This document shows, piece by piece, positions 41,755 through 50,827 of a DNA stretch of 64,000 nucleotides. The DNA comes from Faecalibacterium sp. GTDB lineage: Bacteria; Bacillota; Clostridia; Oscillospirales; Ruminococcaceae. Under the pieces are notes generated by a model. That model was not told the origin of the DNA, made no database searches, and saw only the letters and a list, made by a program, of their open reading frames with translations. The DNA lies in contig JAHHRL010000002.1 in NCBI GenBank assembly GCA_020025825.1, positions 1 through 64,000 of the forward strand, written 5' to 3'. How positions within the stretch are numbered: position 1 is the stretch's first letter; every line of letters starts with the position of its first letter. The position numbers and the translations under genes were made by a program.

Positions 41755-43896
41755 TCAGCCCTGCTGTGCAGCCTTTTTAGCTTCCAGCTCAGCGATAGCA
41801 TCCTTGCGGCTCAGGTTGATACGACCCTGCTGGTCAATATCGGTAACCTTAACAACAATTGCATCACCAACAGCAACAACATCTTCCACACGCTCAACAC
41901 GCTTGGAGTCCAGCTTAGAAATGTGAACCAGACCTTCCTTACCGGGAGCAATCTCAACGAATGCACCGAAGTTCATCAGGCGGGTAACACGGCCCTTGTA
42001 CAGAGCACCAACCTCAGGATCTTCCACGATAGTCTTGATGGTGAAGATTGCACGCTTTGCATCTTCCTGATCGGTTGCAGAAACAAAGACATGACCATCT
42101 TCCTGCACGTCAATCTTACAGTTGCAGTTAGCGCAAATATCCTGAATGACCTTGCCGCCCTTGCCGATAACGTCCTTGATCTTATCGGTGGGGATGGTCA
42201 TGCTGAACATCTTGGGTGCCCAGCGGCTCAGCTCCTGACGAGGCTCAGCGATGCAAGGCTTGATGATTTCGTCCAGAATATACAGACGGCCCTTGCGGCA
42301 CTTCTCGAATGCGTCTGCGATAATCTCATAGGTCAGACCATCAATCTTGATGTCCATCTGGATTGCAGTAATACCCTTGCGAGTACCGCCAACCTTAAAG
42401 TCCATATCGCCGTGGAAGTCCTCAACGCCCTGAATGTCCAGCATGGTCATCCAGCGGTCGCCTTCAGTAATCAGGCCGCAGGAAATGCCGGCAACAGGAG
42501 CCTTGATGGGCACACCAGCATCCATCAGTGCCAGAGTGGAACCGCAGATAGAAGCCTGAGAGGTAGAACCATTGGAGCTCAGGACCTCGGACACGCAGCG
42601 GATTGTGTAGGGGAAATCTGCCAAATCGGGCAGAACAGGAACCAGTGCACGCTCTGCCAATGCGCCATGGCCGATTTCACGACGGCCGGGGCTACGGGGA
42701 GCACGAGCTTCGCCGACAGAGTACGGCGGGAAGTTGTAGTGGTGCAGGTAGCGCTTGGTGGGCTCATCGTTCAGGTCGTCCATCAGCTGGTTATCCTTGG
42801 TACCGCCCAAAGTGCAAACAGTCAGCACCTGAGTCTGGCCACGGGTAAACATACCGGAACCATGTGCACGAGGCAGCAGGCCGACTTCAGCAGCCAGAGG
42901 ACGGATTTCGTTGATGCCACGACCGTCAACACGCTTGCCTTCGTCCAGCAGCCAACGACGTACAACCTGCTTCTGCATCTTGTAGCTGATGGTATCCAGA
43001 GTTGCAGCGTCCAAATCGGGGTGCTCCTCTGCAATAGCGTCCATGATGGGCAGCAGAGCTGCGTCACGCACGTTCTTGTCATCGGTATCCATAGCAGCCT
43101 TAACCTCGTCCAGATGTGCTGCACAAACAGCATCAAACAGGTCGTGGTCCAGATCCATGGAAACAAATTCAATCTTCTTCTTGCCACGCTCTGCAACGAT
43201 GGTGTTGATGAAGGTGATAATCTTCTTGATTTCCTCATGAGCCAGCTTGATAGCATTCAGCATCGTGTCTTCATCAACTTCGTTTGCGCCGGCTTCAATC
43301 ATAACGATCTTTTCCTGCGTAGCTGCAACAGTCAGTGCCAAATCGCTGACCTGACGCTGCTCAAAGGTGGGGTTGATGACCAGCTCGCCGTCAACCAAGC
43401 CAACCTGCACGCCGCCAATGGGGCCTGCCCAGGGAATATCAGAAACTGCCAGAACCAGAGAAGTACCAATCATGCCGGCAACTTCAGGTACGCAGTCACG
43501 GTCCAAGCTCATAACGGTCATGGTGACACAAACATCGTTACGCATATCCTTGGGGAACAGCGGACGAATGGGACGGTCCACAACACGGCTGGTCAGGATA
43601 GCACGCTCGCCGGGGCGGCCTTCACGGCGCATAAAGCTGCCGGGAATACGTCCATCAGCGTACAGCTTTTCCTCATACTCAACGCTCAGAGGGAAAAAGT
43701 CAACGCCCTCACGGGGTTTTGCGCTCATAGTAACGTTGCACAGCACACGAGTGTCGCCGTAGCAAATCATAGCGCTTGCGTTAGACAGACCACACATCTT
43801 GCCCATCTCAACAGAGAAAGGACGGCCTGCTAACATGGTTTCATAAACCTTGTAGTTTTCGAATGTTTCTTTACGAGAACCAAATTCGATTGCCAT
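41755..43896 (-). CDS. pnp: Polyribonucleotide nucleotidyltransferase (PNPase)
   Basis: 713 residues: two RNase PH domains (1-~215 and ~310-540), the second with the catalytic LTEGDRWMTMLDIQGVEDFH and GDMDFKVGGTRKGITAIQMD, then a KH domain (IPTDKIKDVIGKGGKVIQDI) and an S1 domain (GALYKGRVTRLMNFGAFVEI). It degrades RNA 3' to 5' by phosphorolysis as part of the degradosome. AGGAGG before ATG 43896. Last gene of the nusA-infB-rpsO-pnp cluster; 260 bp separate it from rpsO, so it may have its own promoter. The long open frame on the opposite strand is a shadow of codon bias. Confidence 0.97.
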   Translation of the reverse strand: MAIEFGSRKETFENYKVYETMLAGRPFSVEMGKMCGLSNASAMICYGDTRVLCNVTMSAKPREGVDFFPLSVEYEEKLYADGRIPGSFMRREGRPGERAILTSRVVDRPIRPLFPKDMRNDVCVTMTVMSLDRDCVPEVAGMIGTSLVLAVSDIPWAGPIGGVQVGLVDGELVINPTFEQRQVSDLALTVAATQEKIVMIEAGANEVDEDTMLNAIKLAHEEIKKIITFINTIVAERGKKKIEFVSMDLDHDLFDAVCAAHLDEVKAAMDTDDKNVRDAALLPIMDAIAEEHPDLDAATLDTISYKMQKQVVRRWLLDEGKRVDGRGINEIRPLAAEVGLLPRAHGSGMFTRGQTQVLTVCTLGGTKDNQLMDDLNDEPTKRYLHHYNFPPYSVGEARAPRSPGRREIGHGALAERALVPVLPDLADFPYTIRCVSEVLSSNGSTSQASICGSTLALMDAGVPIKAPVAGISCGLITEGDRWMTMLDIQGVEDFHGDMDFKVGGTRKGITAIQMDIKIDGLTYEIIADAFEKCRKGRLYILDEIIKPCIAEPRQELSRWAPKMFSMTIPTDKIKDVIGKGGKVIQDICANCNCKIDVQEDGHVFVSATDQEDAKRAIFTIKTIVEDPEVGALYKGRVTRLMNFGAFVEIAPGKEGLVHISKLDSKRVERVEDVVAVGDAIVVKVTDIDQQGRINLSRKDAIAELEAKKAAQQG

Positions 43897-44122
43897 TTTG
43901 TTTGCCTCCTATAAATATTTTATATCAAAACCGAGGCGCTCCCGTGGCTTTAGCAATAAATCCAACACTCGAACCATTCTGCTCAAATGCCCGATTTACT
44001 GCTATAACACACGGCCGACCTCTTTGTTTTGCTTTATAAAAATCCCGTTGCTTTTCGTTTCGTCATCATGCACTATAATTTGACAATGTTTTTGGCGAAA
44101 ACAACATCTTAAAAAGAACAAT

Positions 44123-44150
44123 GGGGCAGACGCCAAATGGCGCCTGCCCC
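44123..44150 (-). terminator. rpsO terminator
   Basis: Minus strand GGGGCAGGCGCCA/TGGCGTCTGCCCC (one mismatch) followed by ATTGTTCTTTTT. It directly follows rpsO, so pnp transcription needs read-through or a promoter in 43897-44122. Confidence 0.85.
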
Positions 44151-44157
44151 ACCGATA

Positions 44158-44412
44158 TTACTTGCGCAGACCCAGGGTAGCGATCAGAGCACGGTAACGG
44201 TTGACATCCTTCTTTTCCAAGTATGCCAGCAGATTGCGACGGCGGCCGACCATCTTCAGCAGACCACGGTAGCTGTGCTTGTCGTTGGGGTTAGCCTTCA
44301 GGTGCATATTCAGCTCGTTGATGTGAGCGGTCAGCAGAGCGACCTGCACTTCGGGAGAACCGGTATCCTTTTCGTTCATAGCAACTTTTGCCATAACTTC
44401 CTGCTTGTTCAT
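44158..44412 (-). CDS. rpsO: Ribosomal protein uS15
   Basis: 84 residues (family 87-89): NKQEVMAKVAMNEKDTGSPE, HSYRGLLKMVGRRRNLLAYL. Standard S15 with GSPEVQ and the H-(x)-RGLL-KLVGRR core. GAGGT 7-8 bases before ATG 44412. It binds 16S rRNA early in assembly. A 97-nt leader from the promoter at 44516-44544 may carry an autoregulatory structure. Confidence 0.95.
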   Translation of the reverse strand: MNKQEVMAKVAMNEKDTGSPEVQVALLTAHINELNMHLKANPNDKHSYRGLLKMVGRRRNLLAYLEKKDVNRYRALIATLGLRK

Positions 44413-44509
44413 AGTAATAACCTCTTTTCATTTATTTGCCTATAGCGCAGCCAAGGGAAACGGTTAATCCCTGTTACAGGGCATACTCCCTAAGCCAGGC
44501 TACGGTACA
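44413..44509 (-). promoter_or_regulatory. rpsO leader, probable S15-type autoregulatory structure
   Basis: The 97 nt between the presumed start near 44509 and the ATG hold short interacting blocks AGGG/CCCT repeated three times (AGGGAGTATGCCCT, AGGGATTAACC, CCCTTGGCT) and TAGCC/GGCTGCGCTA. S15 mRNAs in Firmicutes commonly carry a three-way junction bound by S15 here. The fold was not computed. Confidence 0.4.
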
Positions 44510-44515
44510 GAAAAT

Positions 44516-44544
44516 ATTATAACACCTGCATACACAGAGTTCAA
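44516..44544 (-). promoter_or_regulatory. rpsO promoter overlapping the ribF stop codon
   Basis: Minus strand TTGAAC (44544-44539), 17 bp, TATAAT (44521-44516). The TGA stop of ribF (44543-44541) is inside the -35. Close to consensus, so this promoter is likely used. Confidence 0.7.
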
Positions 44545-45470
44545 GCTTTATTTAGTAAAAAATATGCTTTTGCCTGCTGTGCTGCATCGTCGATGCACGC
44601 TTTTAATGCATCTAAACTTTCAAATCGACGAGAAGGCGCTAAATAAGCGTGGAACTCTACCCGTGGGTTTGTTCCATATAAGTCCCCGTCGAAATCCGGA
44701 ATAAAGGTTTCGCAAGTGATTTTGTTCTCATCACTGTTTACTGTTGGGCGGCTGCCCAAACCGGTTGCCGAAGGATACCACTTACCGTTTACCAGCGTCT
44801 TGGTAATATAGATGCCGGTTTTGGGCAGCTGATAGCCCTCCGGAAAAACCTGATTGATTGTGGGGCAGCCAAAGGTTCTGCCCAAGCCCGCACCATGCTG
44901 CACCGGGAATTGAATTGCATACGGACGACCCAACATATCGTTTACCGCAGGCAAATCGCCCCCTGCTAAAGCGGTGCGAATCCGTGTGGAAGAAACCGTT
45001 TTTTCAGTAAACTGCGTCAGCGGAACAACAATCAGCTCGACGCCTTGCTTTTGGCAGAGTTCTTTTAACATTTCCACATTACCGGCAGCCTTAGCACCAA
45101 AGGTAAAGTTTTCGCCGCAGGACAATGCACGCACATGCAGCTTGTCCACCAAAACAGAAAAGAACTCCTCCGGTGTTAATGCTTTTACTTCTTCAAAATC
45201 AGGTGCAACATAGTAGTTGACGCCCATTTTTTCAATAATCTCGTGTTTTTCCTCGGTAGGCAGCAAACGGCTGCCCTTTAAGCCATTGACACGAGGTAAG
45301 TGAAAGGTAAAAACACCCGAGTCCGCGTTGTTCTTTTTCGCCCAGTTTACGGCAGCACCGATTACCGCCTGATGACCTATGTGCAGGCCGTCAAAAAAAC
45401 CCATTGCAACCGCACAGCCCTTTTTCTCGGTCTGGGGTAAGGTTTCTATATGTGAATAGATCTGCATCAT
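44541..45470 (-). CDS. ribF: Bifunctional riboflavin kinase/FMN adenylyltransferase
   Basis: 309 residues. N-terminal FAD-synthetase part with GFFDGLHIGHQAVI (the HxGH of nucleotidyltransferases), SSTRIR near 163; C-terminal riboflavin kinase with GLGRTFGCPTIN (GxxPTxN) and GDLYGTNPRVEF. Produces FMN and FAD. AGAGAAG before ATG 45470; a second M follows at once. Downstream of truB by 38 bp, standard order. Confidence 0.94.
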   Translation of the reverse strand: MMQIYSHIETLPQTEKKGCAVAMGFFDGLHIGHQAVIGAAVNWAKKNNADSGVFTFHLPRVNGLKGSRLLPTEEKHEIIEKMGVNYYVAPDFEEVKALTPEEFFSVLVDKLHVRALSCGENFTFGAKAAGNVEMLKELCQKQGVELIVVPLTQFTEKTVSSTRIRTALAGGDLPAVNDMLGRPYAIQFPVQHGAGLGRTFGCPTINQVFPEGYQLPKTGIYITKTLVNGKWYPSATGLGSRPTVNSDENKITCETFIPDFDGDLYGTNPRVEFHAYLAPSRRFESLDALKACIDDAAQQAKAYFLLNKA

Positions 45471-45508
45471 ACAACTTCTCTCTTTTTACAGAAAACGGGC
45501 GCATCGCA

Positions 45509-46393
45509 TCAACCTGCGCTGCGCTCGCAAAATAATTTTTCTACCAAAAGTACGCTGTTTTCTACTTTTGCAAGCCCTAAAAAGCTTCCTTCTTCGTCAT
45601 ACACACGATAACGGTCATCCTTTGCGGGATAGTGGCTTGTAGGGCAGCCGTTTTCCAAGTGTTTGCGTACTTTTGCATTTACCCTTAGCGGCGGCAAATG
45701 CATAAACACGCTTTCCACCGGAAGCAACAAGCTTTCCAACGTGCCGTTATCCTTCGCTGCCTGGATTTCCTCCAGAGAATGTGCGTCCTTTTCGCCATAT
45801 ACTCCTGCTTGTATCCGGCGCAAAGCACTCATGGTTCCCTTTTGGCCCATTGCTTTCGCAATATCTTCCAGTAACACACGGATATAGGTGCCCTTGGAGC
45901 AAGATACACAAAGTGTGTACTCATGCTCTGCCGGGCTGCCCTCATACGTAATCGAATGGATGGTAATCGGACGGGGTTTGCGCTCTACTTCGATGCCTTT
46001 ACGCGCCGCTTTGTACAGAGGCTGCCCATTTACTTTAACCGCGGAGTACATGGGCGGCACCTGCTGCTGCGGGCCGATAAATTGCGGCAAAACTGCCAGA
46101 AGTTCGGCTTCTCCTGCAGAAACCGGAGCACTTTCCAGCACAGTACCGGTAATATCACCGGTATCTGTTGTTTGGCCTAAACGAAGTGTAGCACGGTAGG
46201 TTTTGTCGTGGTTTTCCTGCATATCCACGGCTTTGCTTGCGCCACCGCAAAATACGGGCAAAACGCCTGTTGCCATCGGGTCCAAAGTACCCGAATGGCC
46301 CAATTTGCGTGTTCCTAAAATGCCGCGTAGTTTTGCAATAACGTCAAAACTCGTCCAATCTGTAGGCTTATCTACAATTAGGATTCCCTGCAT
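45509..46393 (-). CDS. truB: tRNA pseudouridine-55 synthase
   Basis: 294 residues. GILIVDKPTDWTSFD at 3-17, the catalytic aspartate in HSGTLDPMATGVLPV and the C-terminal PUA-like part. Its ATG overlaps the nrnA stop by one base (TGATG), so the two are translationally coupled. It modifies U55 in the T-loop of tRNAs. Confidence 0.95.
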   Translation of the reverse strand: MQGILIVDKPTDWTSFDVIAKLRGILGTRKLGHSGTLDPMATGVLPVFCGGASKAVDMQENHDKTYRATLRLGQTTDTGDITGTVLESAPVSAGEAELLAVLPQFIGPQQQVPPMYSAVKVNGQPLYKAARKGIEVERKPRPITIHSITYEGSPAEHEYTLCVSCSKGTYIRVLLEDIAKAMGQKGTMSALRRIQAGVYGEKDAHSLEEIQAAKDNGTLESLLLPVESVFMHLPPLRVNAKVRKHLENGCPTSHYPAKDDRYRVYDEEGSFLGLAKVENSVLLVEKLFCERSAG

Positions 46394-47370
46394 CAGCAGC
46401 CCTCCTGCGACTCTCGAATCACAGCCTCGACTTCTGCCAGAATAGCGTTTTTGGTGTTGTCCAAATTGCCTTCCAGCTCACAGCCTGCTGCACGGCTATG
46501 CCCGCCGCCGCCCAAGCGGCGTGCAATTGCACAAGCGTCCACATCGCCCAATGTACGAATACTGATGCGATAACTGCCCGTCGGCGTTTGGCGCAAGGTT
46601 AAGCCAACGTGGATACCTGCAATTTTCAGGGGCAGGCTGGTCAGGTCTTCCAAATCAGCCGGGTCTACCCCACTTTCCGCAATTTCCTCACGGGTAAGAT
46701 AAATCAAAGCACAGCGCCCATCCATGTGGTATTCCAAATGGTCCAGCGCCATACGCTCTGCAGTAATGCGTTCCTTTGCAACGGTTTCAAACAGCAGCTT
46801 GTTCAAGTCTGCCATACGGGCACCCGCCTCCATCAGGCGGGCGGCAACCATATGGGTACGTGCTGTCGTATTGTTGAACTTGAAGCAGCCTGTATCTGTA
46901 GAAAGTGCCGTATACAAGCAATCTGCAATCAGCGGCGTAATCTCCGCACCCATATGCGCAATTACGTCCACCATTAGTTCAGCTGTTGCTGCGGCAGTCG
47001 AATCCAGCAAGGTAAAGTCTGCATAACCACCATTTCCTGCGTGATGGTCAATGCAGTAATTTACATGGCTTGCCAGTTCCGGTACGCCATTATTGGCACC
47101 AAACAGCTGTACGCTGGCTACGTCCACCCCTACCACTGTTTCCGGCTCAAAAGAGCCATCATAAACAGGGATTTCCATATAGGAAAACAAGGGTGGGATG
47201 GGGTCGGAACAAAGTACGGCGGCTGTTTTGTCCAACGCACGCAATGCATGGCAAAGAGCCGCACCGCTGCCTACTGTGTCCCCATCCGGATTTTTATGAC
47301 ACAGGATCAAAATGTTGTCTGCCGAAAAAAGGCAGTCCGACATTTGCTCCACGGTCAGATATTCCGTCAT
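46393..47370 (-). CDS. nrnA: DHH-family nanoRNase/pAp phosphatase
   Basis: 325 residues. HKNPDGDTVGSGAALCHAL (DHH-type motif I), VGVDVASVQLFG (II), NYCIDHHAGNGGYADF (DHH motif) and the C-terminal DHHA1 signature GGGGHSRAAG. It hydrolyses 2-5-mer RNAs and pAp. Very good AAGGAGG before ATG 47370. Sits between rbfA and truB as in many Firmicutes. Confidence 0.94.
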   Translation of the reverse strand: MTEYLTVEQMSDCLFSADNILILCHKNPDGDTVGSGAALCHALRALDKTAAVLCSDPIPPLFSYMEIPVYDGSFEPETVVGVDVASVQLFGANNGVPELASHVNYCIDHHAGNGGYADFTLLDSTAAATAELMVDVIAHMGAEITPLIADCLYTALSTDTGCFKFNNTTARTHMVAARLMEAGARMADLNKLLFETVAKERITAERMALDHLEYHMDGRCALIYLTREEIAESGVDPADLEDLTSLPLKIAGIHVGLTLRQTPTGSYRISIRTLGDVDACAIARRLGGGGHSRAAGCELEGNLDNTKNAILAEVEAVIRESQEGC

Positions 47371-47393
47371 AACTTCCTCCTTATTTGGCAGGC

Positions 47394-47765
47394 TTACTCC
47401 GCATCGCTTTCTGCAGAAGTATTCTTGTTCAGCTCTTTTAACAGCTGATTGATGTGTTCTGCATAAGCAGCACTCTCATCCTCGACAAAAATCAAGCGAG
47501 GTGCCTTACGGATATGCATATGTTTGCTAATATCCGTGCGGACACGACCGGCACAGTGGTTCAGGGTTTCCACAACCACTTTTGTACCATCCTGACGGCC
47601 CATAACACTGATGTGAACTTTAGCCACATCCAGGTCAGGGGTAACATCCAAGCGTGTGACAGTCAGCAAGCCGCCTTCCAAGCGGGGGTCCTTCAGTCGG
47701 CTGATACTTGCGATGATTTCACGCTTCATATCCTGTGCCAAACGACCCATGCTTTTTTCAGACAT
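47394..47765 (-). CDS. rbfA: Ribosome-binding factor A
   Basis: 123 residues with the KH-type fold: REIIASISRLKDPRLEGGLL, VTRLDVTPDLDVAKVHISVM and RTDISKHMHIRKAPRLIFVE. AGGAGG before ATG 47765. Needed for 30S maturation and cold adaptation. Confidence 0.95.
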   Translation of the reverse strand: MSEKSMGRLAQDMKREIIASISRLKDPRLEGGLLTVTRLDVTPDLDVAKVHISVMGRQDGTKVVVETLNHCAGRVRTDISKHMHIRKAPRLIFVEDESAAYAEHINQLLKELNKNTSAESDAE

Positions 47766-47806
47766 AGTGTCCTCCTATCGCCCTTGCGCAAAGTAAGGCG
47801 TTTGCC

Positions 47807-50143
47807 TTACTCGCGGTATTCTTCCATCTTGAAGGCTTCATATACGTCGCCTTCCTTAACGTCGTTGAAGCGTGCCAAGGTAACACCGCATTCAAAGCCT
47901 TCGCTAACTTCCTTTGCGTCGTCCTTAAAGCGCTTCAAGCTTGCAATCTCATCTTCTGCCAAAACGATACCGTCACGAACAACACGAACCTTGCTGTCAC
48001 GGGTAATCTTACCATCGGTAACACGGCAGCCTGCAACGGTACCAACGTTGCTGATCTTGTAGACCTGACGGACCTGCAGCTCGCCCAGCTGAACCTCACG
48101 GAACTTGGGAGCCAGCATACCCTTCATAGCGTCGGTAACATCGTTGATTGCATCGTAGATAACACGGTACATACGCATTTCCACGTGGGTAGCAGCGGCT
48201 GCTTCCTTAGCAATGTTATCGGGGCGAACGTTAAAGCCGATGATGATAGAGTTAGATGCATCTGCCAAGTCAACGTCAGACTTGCTGATTGCGCCAACAC
48301 CTGCGTGAATTACACGGACACGGACTTCCTCGTTGGAAATCTTTTCAAGGCTCTGCTTAACTGCCTCGGCAGAACCCTGCACGTCTGCCTTAACAATGAT
48401 GGTCAGTTCCTTCATGTCGTTCTGAGCCATCTGGGTAAACAGGTTGTCCAAAGTAACCTTGGTGTAAGCTGCAAACTGGCGCTCCTTAGCAGCGGTTGCA
48501 CGCTGCTCTGCCAGCTCACGAGCCAGACGCTCGTCCTCAACAGCCTCAAACTGGTCGCCTGCTTCAGGCACTTCGGTCAGGCCGGTGATTTCCACAGGAG
48601 TAGAAGGACCTGCGGTCTTCAGGTTGCGGCCCTTGTCGTCACGCATGGTACGTACACGGCCAACAGCGGTACCTGCAATCAGCACGTCGCCAACGTTCAG
48701 GGTGCCGTTCTGCACCAGCAGTGTTGCAACGGGGCCCTGGCCCTTGTCCAGACGAGCCTCAACAACAGAACCCTTACCACGGCGGTTGGGGTTTGCACGC
48801 AGCTCCATAACCTCAGCTTCCAGAACAACACGCTCCAGCAAGTCCTGAATGCCGGTGCCCTTCAGTGCGGAAACAGGGATGCAAGCAACATCGCCGCCCC
48901 ACTCTTCGGGGATAATGCCGTGTGCAGTCAAGCCTTCCATAACACGGTCGGGGTTTGCGGTGGGCTTATCCATCTTGTTAATTGCAACGATAATCTTAAC
49001 GCCTGCTGCCTTTGCGTGGCTGATGGACTCGATGGTCTGGGGCATGATGCCGTCGTCAGCAGCAACAACCAGAATAGCCAGGTCGGTCATGTTAGCACCA
49101 CGTGCACGCATAGAGGTAAATGCCTCGTGGCCCGGGGTATCCAAGAAGGTAATCTTAGAGCCGTTGATGGAAACCTGGTATGCACCGATTGCCTGCGTAA
49201 TACCGCCAGCTTCGCCTGCGGTAACATTGGTAGCACGGATTGCGTCCAGAATGGAGGTCTTGCCGTGGTCAACGTGACCCATAACGCAAACAACGGGAGG
49301 ACGCTCGACCAAGTCTTCGCTGTTATCCACTTCCTGCTCAAACAGGCGTTCCTCAATGGTAACAACCTTTTCACGCTCGACCTTTGCGTGGAACTCCTCG
49401 GCAACCAAGCTTGCGGAGTCAAAATCGACAACGTCGTTGATGGTGTGCATTTCGCCCATCTGCATAAACTTAGCAATAACCTTGCCGGCCTGCTGCTTCA
49501 GGCGGGTAGCCAGCTCACCAACGGTGATTTCGTCAGGGATGGTGATTTTCAGCTGAGCATTACGAGCCTTTTCCAACTGGATACGCTGCAAACGCTCGAA
49601 CTCAGACTCACGCTTGCCCTTCTGGAACTGCTGGCGCTGGCGCTGGTTACGCTGAGAGAACTTCTGCTTGTTGCCCTGAGGAGTGGGCTTACGGCGGTTC
49701 TCAGTATTTTTGGTAGAAGCCAAGTCGTCGTACTTAGCATCAAAACGGTCAACGTTCAAATCCACAGTACGGGTGTCAACGGTAACGTGGTTTTCTTCAC
49801 GCTTAACCTCAACGGTCTTGGTTGTCTTAGCAGGAGCCTTTGCACCGGTGGCCTTTGCCAACTCGCTCAAAGAAACCTTCTTTTCCTCGTGCTTTTTCTG
49901 AGTATGCTGCTTTTTAGCAGGTGCCTTTGCAGGCTCGGGATTTGCGCTGTTCAGATAAGCGTTCAAATTATTTTCTGCGTTATCACGGCTTACTTTTTCC
50001 AACAATAAATTCAGCTCCTGTTCTTCCAAATTAGAACTTACCTTTTTATTGGTAATGCCCATTTCATTCAGACTTTCCAGTACCTGCTTAGCGGGCTGGT
50101 TTACGTCCTTAGCAAAATCACTTACTTTGTATTTGATAATCAT
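47807..50143 (-). CDS. infB: Translation initiation factor IF-2
   Basis: 778 residues from ATG 50143, starting MIIKYKVSDFAKDVNQPAKQ, the IF2 N-terminal helical domain. A charged linker (~70-200) leads to the G domain with VCVMGHVDHGKTSILDAIR, FLDTPGHEAF and INKMDKP. The ATG overlaps the ylxQ stop (ATGA) and AAGGAGG lies 9 bases upstream; the longer in-frame start lies inside ylxQ. The GTPase brings fMet-tRNA to the 30S subunit. The long opposite-strand frame across it is a codon-bias shadow. Confidence 0.96.
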   Translation of the reverse strand: MIIKYKVSDFAKDVNQPAKQVLESLNEMGITNKKVSSNLEEQELNLLLEKVSRDNAENNLNAYLNSANPEPAKAPAKKQHTQKKHEEKKVSLSELAKATGAKAPAKTTKTVEVKREENHVTVDTRTVDLNVDRFDAKYDDLASTKNTENRRKPTPQGNKQKFSQRNQRQRQQFQKGKRESEFERLQRIQLEKARNAQLKITIPDEITVGELATRLKQQAGKVIAKFMQMGEMHTINDVVDFDSASLVAEEFHAKVEREKVVTIEERLFEQEVDNSEDLVERPPVVCVMGHVDHGKTSILDAIRATNVTAGEAGGITQAIGAYQVSINGSKITFLDTPGHEAFTSMRARGANMTDLAILVVAADDGIMPQTIESISHAKAAGVKIIVAINKMDKPTANPDRVMEGLTAHGIIPEEWGGDVACIPVSALKGTGIQDLLERVVLEAEVMELRANPNRRGKGSVVEARLDKGQGPVATLLVQNGTLNVGDVLIAGTAVGRVRTMRDDKGRNLKTAGPSTPVEITGLTEVPEAGDQFEAVEDERLARELAEQRATAAKERQFAAYTKVTLDNLFTQMAQNDMKELTIIVKADVQGSAEAVKQSLEKISNEEVRVRVIHAGVGAISKSDVDLADASNSIIIGFNVRPDNIAKEAAAATHVEMRMYRVIYDAINDVTDAMKGMLAPKFREVQLGELQVRQVYKISNVGTVAGCRVTDGKITRDSKVRVVRDGIVLAEDEIASLKRFKDDAKEVSEGFECGVTLARFNDVKEGDVYEAFKMEEYRE

Positions 50144-50520
50144 TCGCTGGCTTCCTCCTTCTGAATGAGGTGTTCGCATTGCTTCCGCTTTGTTTCGCAC
50201 AGGCGAGCCAAATTGGTATCAATTACGGCATATACAGCAACACGTTTACGGGTGACATCTGCCAAGTCATCCTGGGTTAACGGCAGGGGCAAAACCTCCG
50301 CCATATCTTCCACAGCATAGCGCAAACGCTGTGCTGTTTTAGGGCTAATATCCGATGCCAAATACACGCAATCGGTTTTTCCTGCCATAACTGCCTCTAC
50401 AACCGGGTCATAACCCATAACCAGCTTGCCGGCCTTGCGGCACATGGATAATGCGCCGTGCAGCTGAAACAGCAGTTCTTCAGGGGTGTAGTTGGGCGCA
50501 GCCTTTTTTTGATGTTTCAT
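50140..50520 (-). CDS. ylxQ: L7Ae-family RNA-binding protein YlxQ
   Basis: 126 residues with the L7Ae/L30e fold: LHGALSMCRKAGKLVMGYDP (KxGK), DCVYLASDISPKTAQRLRY. RNA-binding; function uncertain, probably ribosome-related. Overlaps infB by 4 bases and follows ylxR by 3. Confidence 0.92.
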   Translation of the reverse strand: MKHQKKAAPNYTPEELLFQLHGALSMCRKAGKLVMGYDPVVEAVMAGKTDCVYLASDISPKTAQRLRYAVEDMAEVLPLPLTQDDLADVTRKRVAVYAVIDTNLARLCETKRKQCEHLIQKEEASE

Positions 50521-50523
50521 TGC

Positions 50524-50802
50524 TTAACCCTCCCCATTTTGTGCGTCGGCCAGTTGCTGTGCAAGGCTTTGATAAACCTCCTGCGGAATCGCAACCTCAA
50601 AGCCACGCTCCAGTGCTTTTTTCTTTTGTGCCTTTGTCAGGCAAGCGGGATCAGGGCAAATATAAGCACCACGTCCGGGCTTTTTACCCGTCAAATCCAC
50701 GCTGATTTCACCGGTAGGAGCCTTTACAACACGAACCAATTCCTTTTTGGGCTTAGAGGTGTTGCAGCCCACACACTGGCGCATCGGAACCTTTTTCTGC
50801 AT
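50524..50802 (-). CDS. ylxR: YlxR (DUF448) RNA-binding protein
   Basis: 92 residues: PMRQCVGCNTSKPKKELVRV, GKKPGRGAYICPDPACLTKA, the DUF448 core with Cys pair. It lies between nusA and ylxQ, as usual, and in other bacteria affects ribonuclease P and transcription. GGGGG-type RBS upstream. Confidence 0.92.
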   Translation of the reverse strand: MQKKVPMRQCVGCNTSKPKKELVRVVKAPTGEISVDLTGKKPGRGAYICPDPACLTKAQKKKALERGFEVAIPQEVYQSLAQQLADAQNGEG

Positions 50803-50827
50803 AGTTTCGGGTCCCCCTCTCTAACAA

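Noticed and set aside
41665..43833. Very long open frame antisense to pnp (722 codons)
   Set aside because: It lies exactly opposite pnp, has no RBS or domain and follows pnp codon bias; a shadow of biased third positions.
48185..50008. Long open frame antisense to infB (607 codons)
   Set aside because: Same reason: opposite a strongly conserved gene, no recognisable product, no start signals.
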